NCBI RefSeq assembly: GCF_009728735.1 | Contig: NZ_CP024636.1 | Location: 176,150-240,149 of the forward strand | Length of the DNA: 64,000 nt | Reading direction: 5' to 3' | From: Pantoea phytobeneficialis | GTDB lineage: Bacteria; Pseudomonadota; Gammaproteobacteria; Enterobacterales; Enterobacteriaceae | In this document: positions 17,332-27,176 of the stretch, piece after piece | How the letters are laid out: every line of letters begins with the position of its first letter | How positions within the stretch are numbered: the first letter of the stretch is position 1 | Position numbers and translations under genes: made by a program | The notes under the pieces: generated by a model | What the model saw: only the letters and a program-made list of their open reading frames with translations | Database searches by the model: none | What the model was told of the DNA's origin: nothing

Positions 17332-18269
17332 GCAGGCGGCTGCCCCTGATAAACCTCACGCAGAATCTCGCGTGCTCCATTTTCCAGTAGCTCTTCCGCC
17401 AGCGAAATACCCATCTGCTCCGCCTGATCACGCGAGCCACGACGTTCGCCGGTGATCATCTGGCTGCCATCTGGTGAACCCACCAAACCACGCAGCCACA
17501 GCTGATCGCCTTCCAGCACCGCAAAGCTACCAATCGGTACCTGACAGCCGCCTTCCAGACGGGTGTTCATGGCGCGTTCAGCGCGCACGCAAACCGCGGT
17601 ATCGCCGTCATTCAGCGCCTGGAGCAGGGCGATCAGTTCGGCATCGTCAAGGCGGCATTCAATGCCGACTGCACCCTGACCGACGGCCGGTAATGAGATT
17701 TCAGCGGGTAACGCGAAGCGGATGCGCTCTTCCAGGCCAAGACGCTTAAGGCCCGCAGCAGCCAGAATGATGGCGTCATACTCACCGGCATCCAGTTTGC
17801 CCAGGCGGGTGCCGACATTGCCGCGCAGCGAGCGAATCACCAGGTCGGGACGGCGTGCGCTGAGCTGGCACTGACGGCGTAAGCTTGAGGTGCCGACGAC
17901 CGCGCCCTGTGGCAGTGCATCGATAGAATCGTAATGATTGGAGACAAAGGCGTCGCGCGGGTCTTCGCGCTCGCAGATGGTGACCAGGCCGAGTCCTTCA
18001 GGGAAATCTACCGGCACATCTTTCATCGAATGCACGGCGAGGTCGGCGCGATTTTCCAGCATCGCCAACTCCAGCTCCTTGACGAAAAGCCCTTTTCCCC
18101 CCACTTTAGCCAGCGGCGTATCAAGGATGACATCACCTTTGGTGACCATTGGCACCAGCTCTACGCGCAGACCAGGGTGCGCCGTCATCAGGCGTTGCTG
18201 GACATATTGTGCCTGCCAGAGTGCGAGGGGACTTTGTCTTGTAGCAATTCTGAAAATTTTGTCTAACAT
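17328..18269 (-). CDS. hemC: porphobilinogen deaminase (hydroxymethylbilane synthase)
   Basis: HemC condenses four porphobilinogens into hydroxymethylbilane on a covalent dipyrromethane cofactor. The 313-residue product equals the E. coli protein in length. [13 protein letters not shown] and VHSMKDVP with the catalytic aspartate region are present, as are SSLRRQCQL and [10 protein letters not shown] in the substrate site. The cofactor cysteine is in [10 protein letters not shown]. It is the first gene of the minus-strand operon, divergent from cyaA. Confidence 0.98.
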   Translation of the reverse strand: MLDKIFRIATRQSPLALWQAQYVQQRLMTAHPGLRVELVPMVTKGDVILDTPLAKVGGKGLFVKELELAMLENRADLAVHSMKDVPVDFPEGLGLVTICEREDPRDAFVSNHYDSIDALPQGAVVGTSSLRRQCQLSARRPDLVIRSLRGNVGTRLGKLDAGEYDAIILAAAGLKRLGLEERIRFALPAEISLPAVGQGAVGIECRLDDAELIALLQALNDGDTAVCVRAERAMNTRLEGGCQVPIGSFAVLEGDQLWLRGLVGSPDGSQMITGERRGSRDQAEQMGISLAEELLENGAREILREVYQGQPPA

Positions 18270-18456
18270 GCTGTTAACCGTTTTGATCGTTCATCGAATA
18301 TCCTACCATCGATAGGGGAATGCTGTCAGTTTCAACGGATTGAAAAGACTCTGATGTCAGATTTCGCCGCGATCACCGGGGAATAATCTGAGGTCATAGT
18401 CCGAAAACGCAGGGGTTAGTTCGGAACGTGCTAAACTGTTAAGTAGCGCAACTTTC

Positions 18457-18485
18457 TTTACGGTCAATCTGCCAGGTGTTAGATT
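18457..18485 (+). promoter_or_regulatory. cyaA P2-like promoter
   Basis: TTTACG (18457-18462), a 17-bp spacer and TAGATT (18480-18485) form a moderate sigma-70 promoter, with the -10 inside the CRP site. This is the arrangement of E. coli cyaA P2. Confidence 0.55.
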
Positions 18486-18495
18486 GATCACGTTT
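18474..18495 (+). promoter_or_regulatory. CRP site repressing cyaA
   Basis: TGTTA-N6-TCACG (18477-18492) matches the CRP consensus TGTGA-N6-TCACA at eight of ten core bases. It overlaps the -10 element, so cAMP-CRP should repress adenylate cyclase synthesis, as known in E. coli, where the site is nearly the same. Confidence 0.8.
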
Positions 18496-18583
18496 CCAGC
18501 AATAATTTGCCCGATATCTTTATTATTAAGTGGCAGGTTTCGGAAACAGGGTGCTTAACACTGGGACAATCAGGCGAAACGTC

Positions 18584-21142
18584 TTGTACCTCTACATTGA
18601 GACACTGAAACAGAGACTGGATGCTATCAACCAGCTGCGTGTAGATCGCGCGCTGGCTGCGATGGGACCTGCTTTCCAGCACGTCTACAGTCTGCTGCCA
18701 ACATTACTGCATTATCATCATCCGCTGATGCCGGGTTACCTTGAGGGTAACGTTCCACATGGCATCAGCTTTTACACGCCTGATGAAAACCAACAGCAAC
18801 TGTTGCAGGATCTGGCGGGTAAACAGCCGCTGCATCTCAGCACCGGTGCCAAAGGCGAAATGCCGATCACCGGCATCTACTCAATGGGCAGCACCTCCTC
18901 TGTCGGCCAGAACAGCGTCTCCGATCTTGATATCTGGGTTTGTCATCAATCCTGGTTGGATAATGAAGAGCGCCTCAACCTGCAACGTAAATGTACCTTG
19001 TTGCAGAAATGGTGTGTCTCAATGGGGGTGGAAGTCAGCTTCTTCCTGATCGATGAGAACCGTTTCCGTCATAACGAAAGCGGCAGTCTCGGTGCAGAAG
19101 ATTGCGGCTCGACCCAACATATTTTGCTGCTGGATGAATTTTACCGTACCGCTGTGCGTATGGCCGGTAAACGTATCCTGTGGAACATGGTGCCCGGTGA
19201 AGAGGAGCATCATTACGACGATTACGTCATGTCGCTGTACGCCCAGGGCGTGCTGACACCGAACGAATGGCTTGATCTTGGTGGCCTCGGCACCCTGTCA
19301 GCCGAAGAGTATTTCGGTGCCAGCCTGTGGCAGCTGTATAAAAGCATCGATTCACCGTACAAAGCGGTGCTGAAAACGCTGTTGCTGGAAGCCTATAGCT
19401 GGGAATATCCCAATACCCAACTGCTGGCGATGGACATCAAGCAGCGCCTGCACGACGGCGAAATTGTCTGCTTCGGTCTTGATCCCTACTGCATGATGCT
19501 GGAACGCGTAACGCGTTATCTCACCAGCATTGACGATTTGGCGCGTCTTGATCTGGTGCGTCGCTGCTTCTACCTCAAAGTATGTGAAAAACTCTCCAGT
19601 GAAGAGAGCCATCACCGCTCCGGCTGGCGCCGCGAAATCCTGTCGCAGCTGGTGAAAGAGTGGGGCTGGGACGACGAGAAGCTGGCGGTGCTGGATAATC
19701 GCGCGCAGTGGAAAATCGAGCGCGTGCGTGAAGCGCACAATGAATTGCTGGATGCGATGATGCAGAGCTATCGCAACCTGATCCGTTTCGCACGCCGTAA
19801 CAATTTAAGCGTCAGCGCCAGCCCGCAGGACATCGGCGTGCTGACGCGTAAACTGTATGCTGCCTTTGAAGCGCTACCGGGCAAGGTGACGCTGGTGAAC
19901 CCGCAGATTTCGCCCGACCTGTCGGAAGATAATCTGACCTTTATTCACGTCCCGGCTGGTCGCGCCAATCGCGCAGGTTGGTATCTGTATAACCAGTCGC
20001 CGGACATGAGTTCCATCATCAGCCATCAGCCGCTGGAATATAACCGCTACCTGAACAAACTGGTGGCGTGGGCGTGGTTTAACGGTTTGATGACCAGCAA
20101 AACCCGGCTGCATATCAAGGGCAATGAACTCTGCGATCTGCCGCGTTTGCAGGAGCTGGTGAATGATGTCTCGCATCATTTCCCGCTGCGCGTACCGGCG
20201 CCGACGCCAAAAGCGCTCTACAGCCCGTGTGAAATTCGACACCTGGCGATTATCGTTAACCTCGAACACGATCCCACCTCCGCGTTCCGCAATCAGGTGG
20301 TGCATTTCGATTTCCGTAAACTGGACGTGTTCAGTTTCGGTCAGCAGCAGCAATGCCTGATTGGCAGCATTGATCTGTTGTACCGCAACTCGTGGAATGA
20401 GGTGCGTACGCTGCACTTCAGCGGCGAGCAGGCGATGATCGAAGCGCTGAAAACCATCCTTGGCAAAATGCATCAGGATGCTGCCCCGCCGGATACGGTA
20501 GAGGTGTTCTGCTACAGCCAGCATCTGCGCGGCCTGATTCGTACTCGCGTCCAACAGTTGGTGTCAGAATGCATCGAGTTGCGTCTTTCCAGTACCCGTC
20601 AGGAACCGGGCCGCTTCAAAGCATTGCGCATGGCGGGCCAGACCTGGGGGCTGTTCTTTGAACGCATGAGCGTGTCGGTGCAGAAACTGGAAAATGCGGT
20701 CGAGTTCTACGGCGCGATTTCCAATAACAAGCTGCATGGACTGTCGATAAAAGTGGAGTCGAACCAGACGCCGCTGCCACCGGTGGTTAACGGCTATGCC
20801 AGCGAAGGCATCATCCAGTTCTTCTTTGAAGATACCAATGATGATCGCGGCTTCAACATTTATATCCTCGACGAAACCAACCGCGTTGAGGTGTACCATC
20901 ATTGCGAAGGCAGCAAAGAAGAACTGGTGCGTGACGTCAGCCGTTTCTACTCGTCATCGCATGACCGTTTTACCTACGGTTCCAGCTTTATCAACTTCAA
21001 CTTGCCGCAGTTCTATCAGATTGTGAATGCTGGCGATCGCTTCCAGGTGATCCCCTTCCGCAGTCAGACGCTGACGCAGCTGTGTGCCACACAGCCTGAC
21101 AACGACAACGGCGATTTCCAGCCGCGTTATCAAATGCACTGA
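18584..21142 (+). CDS. cyaA: class I adenylate cyclase (TTG start)
   Basis: CyaA makes cAMP from ATP in response to phosphorylated EIIA-Glc. The protein has 852 residues against 848 in E. coli. The TTG start at 18584, which gives [23 protein letters not shown], is chosen because E. coli cyaA also starts with TTG and because homology begins exactly here; a longer frame from 18530 is possible. The catalytic nucleotidyltransferase motif [17 protein letters not shown] places the metal-binding aspartates at D114 and D116. The C-terminal half is the regulatory region, and the last 25 or so residues diverge from E. coli. Confidence 0.97.
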   Translation: MYLYIETLKQRLDAINQLRVDRALAAMGPAFQHVYSLLPTLLHYHHPLMPGYLEGNVPHGISFYTPDENQQQLLQDLAGKQPLHLSTGAKGEMPITGIYSMGSTSSVGQNSVSDLDIWVCHQSWLDNEERLNLQRKCTLLQKWCVSMGVEVSFFLIDENRFRHNESGSLGAEDCGSTQHILLLDEFYRTAVRMAGKRILWNMVPGEEEHHYDDYVMSLYAQGVLTPNEWLDLGGLGTLSAEEYFGASLWQLYKSIDSPYKAVLKTLLLEAYSWEYPNTQLLAMDIKQRLHDGEIVCFGLDPYCMMLERVTRYLTSIDDLARLDLVRRCFYLKVCEKLSSEESHHRSGWRREILSQLVKEWGWDDEKLAVLDNRAQWKIERVREAHNELLDAMMQSYRNLIRFARRNNLSVSASPQDIGVLTRKLYAAFEALPGKVTLVNPQISPDLSEDNLTFIHVPAGRANRAGWYLYNQSPDMSSIISHQPLEYNRYLNKLVAWAWFNGLMTSKTRLHIKGNELCDLPRLQELVNDVSHHFPLRVPAPTPKALYSPCEIRHLAIIVNLEHDPTSAFRNQVVHFDFRKLDVFSFGQQQQCLIGSIDLLYRNSWNEVRTLHFSGEQAMIEALKTILGKMHQDAAPPDTVEVFCYSQHLRGLIRTRVQQLVSECIELRLSSTRQEPGRFKALRMAGQTWGLFFERMSVSVQKLENAVEFYGAISNNKLHGLSIKVESNQTPLPPVVNGYASEGIIQFFFEDTNDDRGFNIYILDETNRVEVYHHCEGSKEELVRDVSRFYSSSHDRFTYGSSFINFNLPQFYQIVNAGDRFQVIPFRSQTLTQLCATQPDNDNGDFQPRYQMH

Positions 21143-21263
21143 TCCTGCCCGCGCTCGCGTGGCAGGTGTCGGACCTGTAACGTGTTTGCCGGTATTTCCT
21201 GTTGCTTTTACAACGTCAACTGCGATGATAAGCATCCAGGAAAGGACAGAAAGAGCAGACAGA

Positions 21264-21467
21264 ATGAGACAAATGATACGTCAGCTAGGAATGGCGCTGG
21301 CACTGGTCGGCTTAGCAGGCTGTGGTCTGAAAGGCCCCTTATATTTTCCGCCTCCGGAACAACCGAAAAAAACCAATACCCAGCCCACTGACCAGCAGCA
21401 GCAAGCAGCGAAAAGTGCGGATGTGGGTGGTTTAGTTACCGACAAACAAGGCATGCAGGGGAATTAA
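21264..21467 (+). CDS. lptM: LPS assembly lipoprotein LptM (YifL)
   Basis: This is a small lipoprotein, 67 residues from ATG 21264; ATG 21273 is an alternative start. It has a hydrophobic signal ending in the lipobox LAGC and then GLKGPLYFPPPEQPKK, the block that defines the YifL/LptM family and that engages the LptD beta-barrel in E. coli. The tail is glutamine-rich and disordered. It lies directly before dapF as in E. coli, but the frataxin gene cyaY, expected between cyaA and yifL, is absent: only 121 bp separate the two genes. Confidence 0.9.
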   Translation: MRQMIRQLGMALALVGLAGCGLKGPLYFPPPEQPKKTNTQPTDQQQQAAKSADVGGLVTDKQGMQGN

Positions 21468-21497
21468 TCTCCCATGAGTAATCCGGCGGAGCAGAAA

Positions 21498-22322
21498 ATG
21501 CAGTTCTCGAAAATGCACGGTCTTGGCAACGACTTTATGGTCGTGGACGCCGTGACGCAAAACGTCTTTTTTTCGCCGGAGCTGATTCGCCGTCTGGCGG
21601 ATCGCCATCTGGGGATCGGTTTCGATCAACTGCTGATTGTCGAACCGCCTTACGATCCGGATCTTGATTTCCACTATCGAATTTTCAACGCTGATGGCAG
21701 TGAAGTGGCGCAGTGTGGCAATGGTGCGCGCTGCTTCGCCCGTTTCGTGCGTCTGAAAGGGTTGACCAACAAAAGCGATATCCGCGTCAGTACCCAAACT
21801 GGCCGGATGGTGCTGAGCGTCACCAATGACGAGCTGGTGCGCGTCAATATGGGTGAGCCAAACTTCGAACCCCAGCAGGTCCCGTTCCGCGCCAACAAAG
21901 CCGAGAATCTCTATCTGCTGCGCGTGGCCGACCAGACCGTGATGTTTGGCGCCGTGTCGATGGGTAATCCGCATTGCGTTATCCAGGTTGAGAACGTGAA
22001 AACCGCGCCGGTGGAAACCCTCGGCCCGGTACTGGAAAGCCATGAACGTTTTCCGGAGCGCGTGAACGTCGGCTTTATGGAAGTGGTCAATCCAGAACAC
22101 ATTCGTCTGCGCGTTTATGAACGCGGCGCGGGTGAAACCCAGGCTTGTGGCAGTGGCGCGTGTGCCGCTGTTGCTTGCGGTATTCAGCAGGGCATTCTGG
22201 CGGAGAAAGTCCGCGTTGATCTGCCCGGCGGAACGCTGCATATTGCCTGGAAAGGGGCCGGTCAACCGCTGTTTATGACCGGGCCAGCCACACACGTCTA
22301 CGATGGGTTTATTCATCTATGA
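21498..22322 (+). CDS. dapF: diaminopimelate epimerase
   Basis: DapF interconverts LL- and meso-diaminopimelate for lysine and peptidoglycan synthesis. Starting at ATG 21498 gives 274 residues, the E. coli length, with GGAG 6 bases upstream; ATG 21474 would add MSNPAEQK. The catalytic cysteine pair is C73 (QCGNGARC) and C217 ([12 protein letters not shown]). The stop overlaps the yigA start as ATGA. Confidence 0.96.
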   Translation: MQFSKMHGLGNDFMVVDAVTQNVFFSPELIRRLADRHLGIGFDQLLIVEPPYDPDLDFHYRIFNADGSEVAQCGNGARCFARFVRLKGLTNKSDIRVSTQTGRMVLSVTNDELVRVNMGEPNFEPQQVPFRANKAENLYLLRVADQTVMFGAVSMGNPHCVIQVENVKTAPVETLGPVLESHERFPERVNVGFMEVVNPEHIRLRVYERGAGETQACGSGACAAVACGIQQGILAEKVRVDLPGGTLHIAWKGAGQPLFMTGPATHVYDGFIHL

Positions 22323-23023
22323 AAAATGTCGAAGAGCAGACCGACAGCGCGGTGCTGCTGGACGATCAGGCGGTCAGCGCATTTCTGCGTCAGAACCCCG
22401 ATTTTTTTATTCGCAATGCGCGCCAGGTCGAACAGATGATGGTGCCGCATCCGGTACGCGGCAGCGTGTCGCTGGTGGAATGGCATATGGCGCGGCAGCG
22501 CAACCATATCCAGCAGCTGGAAGAGGAGATCACGCTGTTGATGGAGCAGGCAACGGCCAACCATCAACTGTTTGATCGCCTGCTGTCGTTACAGGGGCAT
22601 CTCGCCGCCGCAGATAGCCTGCAAGATATGCTGACGCGCCTGCATCGCTGGGCGCGTGAGTTGGGCCTTGCCGGAGCCAACGTACGCTTGTTCAGCGACA
22701 AATGGCACATCGGCGCACCGTCCGATTTCACCCAGTTGGGCCTGTCACGCCAGGCGTTTGAGCCGTTGCGTATCCAGCGCTTCGGCAATGAACACCATTA
22801 CCTTGGTCATCTCAATGGCCCTGAGTTGCTGCTGCTGCTGCCGCAGGCGAAAGCCATCGGTTCCGTAGCCATGTCGCTGATGGGCGATCGCGGTGAACTG
22901 GGCGTGTTGATCTTCAGCAGCCGTGACAACCAACATTATCAGGCGGGCATGGGAACGTTGCTGCTGCAACATCTGGCGCTGATGCTGCCAGAATTGCTGT
23001 TACGCTGGGTCGAACGTGCATGA
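22319..23023 (+). CDS. yigA: DUF484 family protein YigA
   Basis: This 234-residue cytosolic protein has the DUF484 fold, a GAF-like domain after an N-terminal helix-coiled-coil segment. It shares [33 protein letters not shown] and [13 protein letters not shown] blocks with E. coli YigA. Its biochemical role is unknown. It is coupled upstream to dapF and downstream to xerC by 4-base overlaps, so it belongs to the dapF-yigA-xerC-yigB-uvrD cluster. Confidence 0.93.
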   Translation: MKNVEEQTDSAVLLDDQAVSAFLRQNPDFFIRNARQVEQMMVPHPVRGSVSLVEWHMARQRNHIQQLEEEITLLMEQATANHQLFDRLLSLQGHLAAADSLQDMLTRLHRWARELGLAGANVRLFSDKWHIGAPSDFTQLGLSRQAFEPLRIQRFGNEHHYLGHLNGPELLLLLPQAKAIGSVAMSLMGDRGELGVLIFSSRDNQHYQAGMGTLLLQHLALMLPELLLRWVERA

Positions 23024-23928
23024 GCAGCGACAGCCCGCTGCTTCCCGCCGTTGAGGGCTTCCTGCGTTATCTGAAAATCGAGCGCCAGCTTAGCCCGTTG
23101 ACGCAGCAAAACTATGCTCGCCAGCTTCAGGCCATCATCCCGATGGCTGATGAGATGAAAATCACCGCCTGGACACAGCTTGAACCGGCGCAGGTACGTA
23201 ACATCGCCGCGCGCAGTCGCCGTGCGGGTTTAGGTGCCAGTAGCCTGGCGTTACGCTTGTCAGCGTTGCGCAGTTTCCTGGACTGGCAGGTCAGCCAGGG
23301 GATGCTGAGCGGTAATCCGGCCAAAGGCATCGCCACCCCGCGTAATGCGCGTCATCTGCCGAAAAATATGGATGTCGACGAGGTCAATCAACTGCTGGAA
23401 ATTGACCTCAACGATCCGCTGGCGGTACGCGATCGCGCCATGCTGGAAACTATGTATGGCGGAGGGTTGCGTCTGTCGGAGCTGGTGCATATGGATATCC
23501 GCCATCTGGATCTGGAGGCGGGCGAAGTCTGGGTACTGGGCAAAGGCAGCAAAGAACGCCGCGTGCCGATTGGTGGCACCGCAGTCACCTGGTTACAGCA
23601 CTGGCTGCCGCTGCGAGCCAGCTTTGCACCGCAGGATGACGCGGTGTTTGTCTCCAGCCGTGGAAGTCGTATTTCGGCGCGTAACGTGCAAAAACGCTTT
23701 GCCGAATGGGGCATCAAACAAGGCGTTGCCAGCCACATCCACCCGCATAAGCTGCGCCACTCTTTTGCTACGCATTTGCTGGAATCGAGCGGCGATCTAC
23801 GTGCGGTGCAGGAGCTGCTCGGCCACGCTAATCTCTCGACCACGCAAATCTATACCCATCTTGATTTCCAGCATCTGGCCTCGGTGTACGATTCCGCACA
23901 CCCACGCGCCAAACGAGGAAAGTCGTAA
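23020..23928 (+). CDS. xerC: site-specific tyrosine recombinase XerC
   Basis: XerC acts with XerD at dif to resolve chromosome dimers at the septum. The 302-residue protein has an N-terminal SAM-like core-binding domain (about 10-100) and a catalytic domain with R151, K175, H243, R246, H269 and the nucleophile Y278. Each is offset by 3 from the E. coli numbering, so the enzyme looks intact. Its stop shares a base with the yigB start (TAATG). Confidence 0.97.
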   Translation: MSSDSPLLPAVEGFLRYLKIERQLSPLTQQNYARQLQAIIPMADEMKITAWTQLEPAQVRNIAARSRRAGLGASSLALRLSALRSFLDWQVSQGMLSGNPAKGIATPRNARHLPKNMDVDEVNQLLEIDLNDPLAVRDRAMLETMYGGGLRLSELVHMDIRHLDLEAGEVWVLGKGSKERRVPIGGTAVTWLQHWLPLRASFAPQDDAVFVSSRGSRISARNVQKRFAEWGIKQGVASHIHPHKLRHSFATHLLESSGDLRAVQELLGHANLSTTQIYTHLDFQHLASVYDSAHPRAKRGKS

Positions 23929-24644
23929 TGAAGTTTTACCGTCCACTGCGTGCGATCAAAGCGATCACCTTTGATCTCGATGACACCTTATATGACAACC
24001 ATCCGGTGATCCGCAAAACCACCGCAGAATCCCATGCGGCGTTACAGGCTTATCATCCGGCCTTATGCGATTTCACCCCGGCAGAATATCAGGCGCTGCG
24101 TGATGAATTGCTGGCGCGCGAGCCGGAGATTTATCACGACGTGTCCGAGTGGCGACGTCGTTCGGTCGAACTGGCGTTGATCAACATCGGTTTATCCACA
24201 GCGGAAGCGACCGCAGGCGCCAGTGAAGTGATGAGCGTGTTTCACCGCTGGCGCAGCGAAGTGGACATGCCGGAAGAAACGCATGCGACCCTGACCGCGC
24301 TCGGTAATAAAGTCCCGCTGGTGGCGATCACCAATGGCAATGCCGATCCGCAAAAACTTGGGATCTCACACTATTTTGAGTTCGCGCTGCGCGCCGGACC
24401 ACATGGCCGCGCGAAGCCGTGGCAGGATATGTATCAGCTGGCGTCGGAACGTTTAGGCATTGCCCCGGAACACATTCTGCATGTGGGTGACGATCTCACC
24501 ACCGACGTTGCCGGTTCGCTACGTGCCGGGATGCAGGCGTGCTGGATTAACCTGCGCGACGGCAACCTGATGCACATTGATGATGCGCGTCTGCTGCCGC
24601 ATGTTGAAATTTCGCAGTTGGCATCACTGACCTCGCTGCTATAA
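23928..24644 (+). CDS. yigB: HAD-family FMN/5-amino-6-(5-phosphoribitylamino)uracil phosphatase YigB
   Basis: YigB is a haloacid-dehalogenase-type phosphatase acting on FMN and on a riboflavin pathway intermediate. The 238-residue protein carries motif I DLDDTLYD (D16, D18), motif II ITNGN, a motif III lysine in RAKPWQDMY and motif IV GDDLTTDV. Its last codons contain the -10 element of the uvrD promoter. Confidence 0.95.
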   Translation: MKFYRPLRAIKAITFDLDDTLYDNHPVIRKTTAESHAALQAYHPALCDFTPAEYQALRDELLAREPEIYHDVSEWRRRSVELALINIGLSTAEATAGASEVMSVFHRWRSEVDMPEETHATLTALGNKVPLVAITNGNADPQKLGISHYFEFALRAGPHGRAKPWQDMYQLASERLGIAPEHILHVGDDLTTDVAGSLRAGMQACWINLRDGNLMHIDDARLLPHVEISQLASLTSLL

Positions 24645-24645
24645 T
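24618..24645 (+). promoter_or_regulatory. uvrD promoter
   Basis: TTGGCA (24618-24623), a 16-bp spacer and a perfect TATAAT (24640-24645) make a strong sigma-70 promoter inside the end of yigB. The predicted start falls within the LexA box. Confidence 0.85.
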
Positions 24646-24647
24646 GG

Positions 24648-24663
24648 CTGTATATTTACCCAG
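24648..24663 (+). promoter_or_regulatory. LexA (SOS) box of uvrD
   Basis: CTGTATATTTACCCAG differs from the E. coli uvrD SOS box (CTGTATATATACCCAG) by one base. It covers the predicted transcription start, so LexA should block uvrD until DNA damage. Confidence 0.9.
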
Positions 24664-24697
24664 CTATTGGGTGATCTTCTTTTTTTAAACGGTGCTT

Positions 24698-26860
24698 ATG
24701 GACGTTTCTGATCTGCTTAACGGCTTAAATGACAAACAGCGCGAGGCGGTCGCCGCACCGCGCAGCAACCTGCTGGTGCTGGCCGGAGCAGGCAGTGGCA
24801 AAACCCGTGTGCTGGTGCATCGCATTGCCTGGCTGTTGTCAGTAGAGAATTGCTCGCCTTACTCAATTATGGCGGTGACCTTTACCAACAAAGCCGCCGC
24901 AGAGATGCGCCATCGTATCGATCAACTGATCGGCACCAGCCAGGGCGGCATGTGGATCGGCACGTTCCACGGCCTGGCGCACCGTTTATTGCGCGCCCAC
25001 CATCTTGATGCCGGGCTGCCGCAGGATTTTCAGATCCTCGACAGCGAAGATCAGCTGCGCTTGCTGAAGCGTCTGATCAAAGCGATGAACCTCGATGAAA
25101 AACAATGGCCTGCGCGTCAGGGCATGTGGTACATCAACGGCAAGAAAGATGAAGGTCTGCGCCCCAAACATATTGAAAGCTACGGCAACCCGGTGGAGCA
25201 AACCTGGCTGCGGATTTATCAGGCGTATCAGGAAGCCTGCGATCGCGCCGGTCTGGTGGATTTTGCCGAGCTGCTGCTGCGTGCGCACGAACTGTGGCTG
25301 AATAAACCCCATATCCTCAATCATTACCGCGAGCGTTTCAGTAACGTGCTGGTGGACGAATTCCAGGACACCAACAACATTCAATACGCATGGATTCGTA
25401 TGCTGGCGGGTGATACCGGCCGGGTGATTATCGTTGGCGATGATGACCAGTCGATCTACGGCTGGCGTGGTGCGCAGGTGGAAAACATCCAGCGGTTTTT
25501 GCAGGATTTCCCTGGCGCAGAAACCATCCGCCTGGAGCAGAACTACCGTTCCACCAATAACATCCTGAAAGCGGCGAATGCCCTGATTGCCAACAACAAT
25601 GGCCGCCTCGGTAAAGAGTTGTGGACCGATGGCAGCGATGGCGAACCGATCTCCCTCTACTGCGCCTTTAACGAGTTGGATGAAGCGCGCTTCGTGGTCA
25701 ACCGCATTAAAGCCTGGCATGAGAACGGTAACGCGCTGGCCGACTGCGCGATTCTGTATCGCAGCAACGCCCAGTCACGCGTGCTGGAAGAGGCGCTGCT
25801 CCAGGGCAGCATGCCATACCGGATCTATGGCGGCATGCGCTTCTTCGAGCGTCAGGAAATCAAGGACGCACTGGCTTATCTGCGTCTGATGGCGAACCGC
25901 AACGATGATGCGGCGTTTGAACGCGTGGTGAATACTCCGGTCCGTGGCGTAGGCGATCGTACCCTTGACGTGGTACGTCAGACGGCGCGCGAACAACAGC
26001 TGACTCTGTGGCAGGCAACGCGTGAACTGCTACAAAATCGGGTGCTGGCGGGGCGTGCAGCCTCGGCGCTACAACGTTTCTGCGAACTGGTGGATGCGTT
26101 GGCCAGTGAAACTGCGGAACTTCCGCTGCACGTACAAACTGATCGGGTGATCAAAGATTCCGGGCTGTGGCTGATGTACGAGCAGGAGAAGGGCGAAAAA
26201 GGCCAGGCGCGTATCGAAAACCTTGAGGAACTGGTGACGGCCACGCGTCAGTTCAGCTACCAGGATGAAGACGAAGATCTGATGCCGTTGCAGGCTTTCC
26301 TCTCCCATGCAGCGCTGGAAGCAGGAGAAGGCCAGGCCGACAAATGGCAGGATGCTGTTCAGTTGATGACGCTGCATTCGGCGAAAGGTCTGGAGTTCAG
26401 CCAGGTGTTTATCGTCGGGATGGAAGAAGGCATGTTCCCAAGTCAGATGTCACTCGATGAGGGTGGCCGTCTCGAAGAGGAGCGTCGTCTGGCTTATGTT
26501 GGCGTGACGCGTGCGATGGAAAAGCTGACGCTGACTTATGCGGAAACACGGCGTCTTTATGGTAAGGAAGTGTATCACCGGCCATCACGTTTCATTGGTG
26601 AACTGCCGGAAGATTGTGTGGAAGAGGTACGTTTACGTGCCAGCGTGAGCCGTCCGGTCAATCATCAGCGCATGGGAACACCGATCGCGCAAAACGACAG
26701 CGGCTTCGCGCTGGGCCAACGTGTACGCCATGCCAAATTTGGCGAAGGTACCATTATCAACCTCGAAGGCAGCGGCGAGCACAGCCGTTTGCAGGTCGCT
26801 TTTCAGGGACAGGGCATCAAATGGCTGGTTGCTGCCTATGCCCGGCTGGAAACGGTGTAG
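24698..26860 (+). CDS. uvrD: DNA helicase II UvrD
   Basis: UvrD is the 3'-5' SF1 helicase of nucleotide-excision and mismatch repair. The product has 720 residues, identical in length to E. coli, starting MDVSDLLNGLNDKQREAV. Walker A AGAGSGKT is at 29-36. VDEFQDTN (motif II), GDDDQSIYGWRGA (motif III), LMTLHSAKGLEF (motif V) and YVGVTRAM (motif VI) are intact. The C-terminal Tudor-like domain (GQRVRHAKFGEGTI) is present. Confidence 0.99.
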   Translation: MDVSDLLNGLNDKQREAVAAPRSNLLVLAGAGSGKTRVLVHRIAWLLSVENCSPYSIMAVTFTNKAAAEMRHRIDQLIGTSQGGMWIGTFHGLAHRLLRAHHLDAGLPQDFQILDSEDQLRLLKRLIKAMNLDEKQWPARQGMWYINGKKDEGLRPKHIESYGNPVEQTWLRIYQAYQEACDRAGLVDFAELLLRAHELWLNKPHILNHYRERFSNVLVDEFQDTNNIQYAWIRMLAGDTGRVIIVGDDDQSIYGWRGAQVENIQRFLQDFPGAETIRLEQNYRSTNNILKAANALIANNNGRLGKELWTDGSDGEPISLYCAFNELDEARFVVNRIKAWHENGNALADCAILYRSNAQSRVLEEALLQGSMPYRIYGGMRFFERQEIKDALAYLRLMANRNDDAAFERVVNTPVRGVGDRTLDVVRQTAREQQLTLWQATRELLQNRVLAGRAASALQRFCELVDALASETAELPLHVQTDRVIKDSGLWLMYEQEKGEKGQARIENLEELVTATRQFSYQDEDEDLMPLQAFLSHAALEAGEGQADKWQDAVQLMTLHSAKGLEFSQVFIVGMEEGMFPSQMSLDEGGRLEEERRLAYVGVTRAMEKLTLTYAETRRLYGKEVYHRPSRFIGELPEDCVEEVRLRASVSRPVNHQRMGTPIAQNDSGFALGQRVRHAKFGEGTIINLEGSGEHSRLQVAFQGQGIKWLVAAYARLETV

Positions 26861-26930
26861 CGCGGTTGCGCTGCCTTGACGACTTTTTCGTCTCAGCGTA
26901 ACATGCGCCCACTATTATCATGAGAGGACA

Positions 26931-27005
26931 ATGCCTTGGACACGCCCAGTCGATGCTGGCTCAACCCCCTGGTTCACAGGAATAACATCTAAGGCTACCT
27001 CTTAG
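26931..27005 (+). CDS. corL-like leader peptide ORF before corA
   Basis: A 24-codon ATG frame (MPWTRPVDAGSTPWFTGITSKATS) is preceded at very short distance by GAGAGGA and ends inside the loop of an 11-bp hairpin. In Salmonella a short proline-containing ORF, corL, in the corA leader controls Mg2+-dependent Rho termination. The proline codons, the hairpin around the stop and the C-rich stretch after it fit that model. I do not recall the CorL sequence well enough to claim direct homology. Confidence 0.5.
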   Translation: MPWTRPVDAGSTPWFTGITSKATS

Positions 27006-27018
27006 CTGGTAGCCTTAG
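26989..27018 (+). promoter_or_regulatory. corA leader hairpin
   Basis: CTAAGGCTACC (26989-26999) pairs perfectly with GGTAGCCTTAG (27008-27018) across an 8-base loop that contains the leader ORF's stop codon. A ribosome finishing the leader ORF would melt it. There is no T-tract, so it is probably a switch element rather than a terminator. Confidence 0.6.
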
Positions 27019-27176
27019 CGGTTATCAGCGACCTCCCTTTTTGTCCCGTCGCATGAGTCAGCACTGATTTACCCCTGGAACGAAAGTTTCGGTGTTCAGG
27101 CTTTGCCGTGCCCGTTTTGCGTAAGCGCAACGGTTCACCGCCTTGTCCCATTAAGTCTGCAATGGGGAGTATTGCT
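27019..27176 (+). promoter_or_regulatory. C-rich, weakly structured part of the corA leader
   Basis: This stretch between the leader hairpin and corA holds pyrimidine-rich patches (CGACCTCCCTTTTTGTCCCG near 27028) and one short imperfect hairpin near 27112-27133. It would suit Rho loading if the RNA were untranslated. This is inference by analogy with the Salmonella corA leader. Confidence 0.4.

Larger units (their letters stand above)
18270..18583. promoter_or_regulatory. hemC-cyaA divergent control region
   Basis: This 314-base gap must hold the promoters for the hem operon (leftward) and cyaA (rightward). On the cyaA side there is a recognisable P2-like promoter with an overlapping CRP site. 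I could not confidently place the hemC promoter in the AT-rich left part. Confidence 0.6.

Noticed and set aside
21432..22316. A 294-codon minus-strand frame opposite dapF
   Set aside because: It is a shadow of the highly conserved dapF with no ribosome site and no recognisable domain.
23020..23928. XerC-like integrase as evidence of a mobile element
   Set aside because: It is the housekeeping xerC in its usual dapF-yigA-xerC-yigB operon with all catalytic residues, not a phage integrase.
24986..25720. A 244-codon minus-strand frame opposite uvrD
   Set aside because: It is antisense to the conserved helicase core; its composition reflects complementary codons only.
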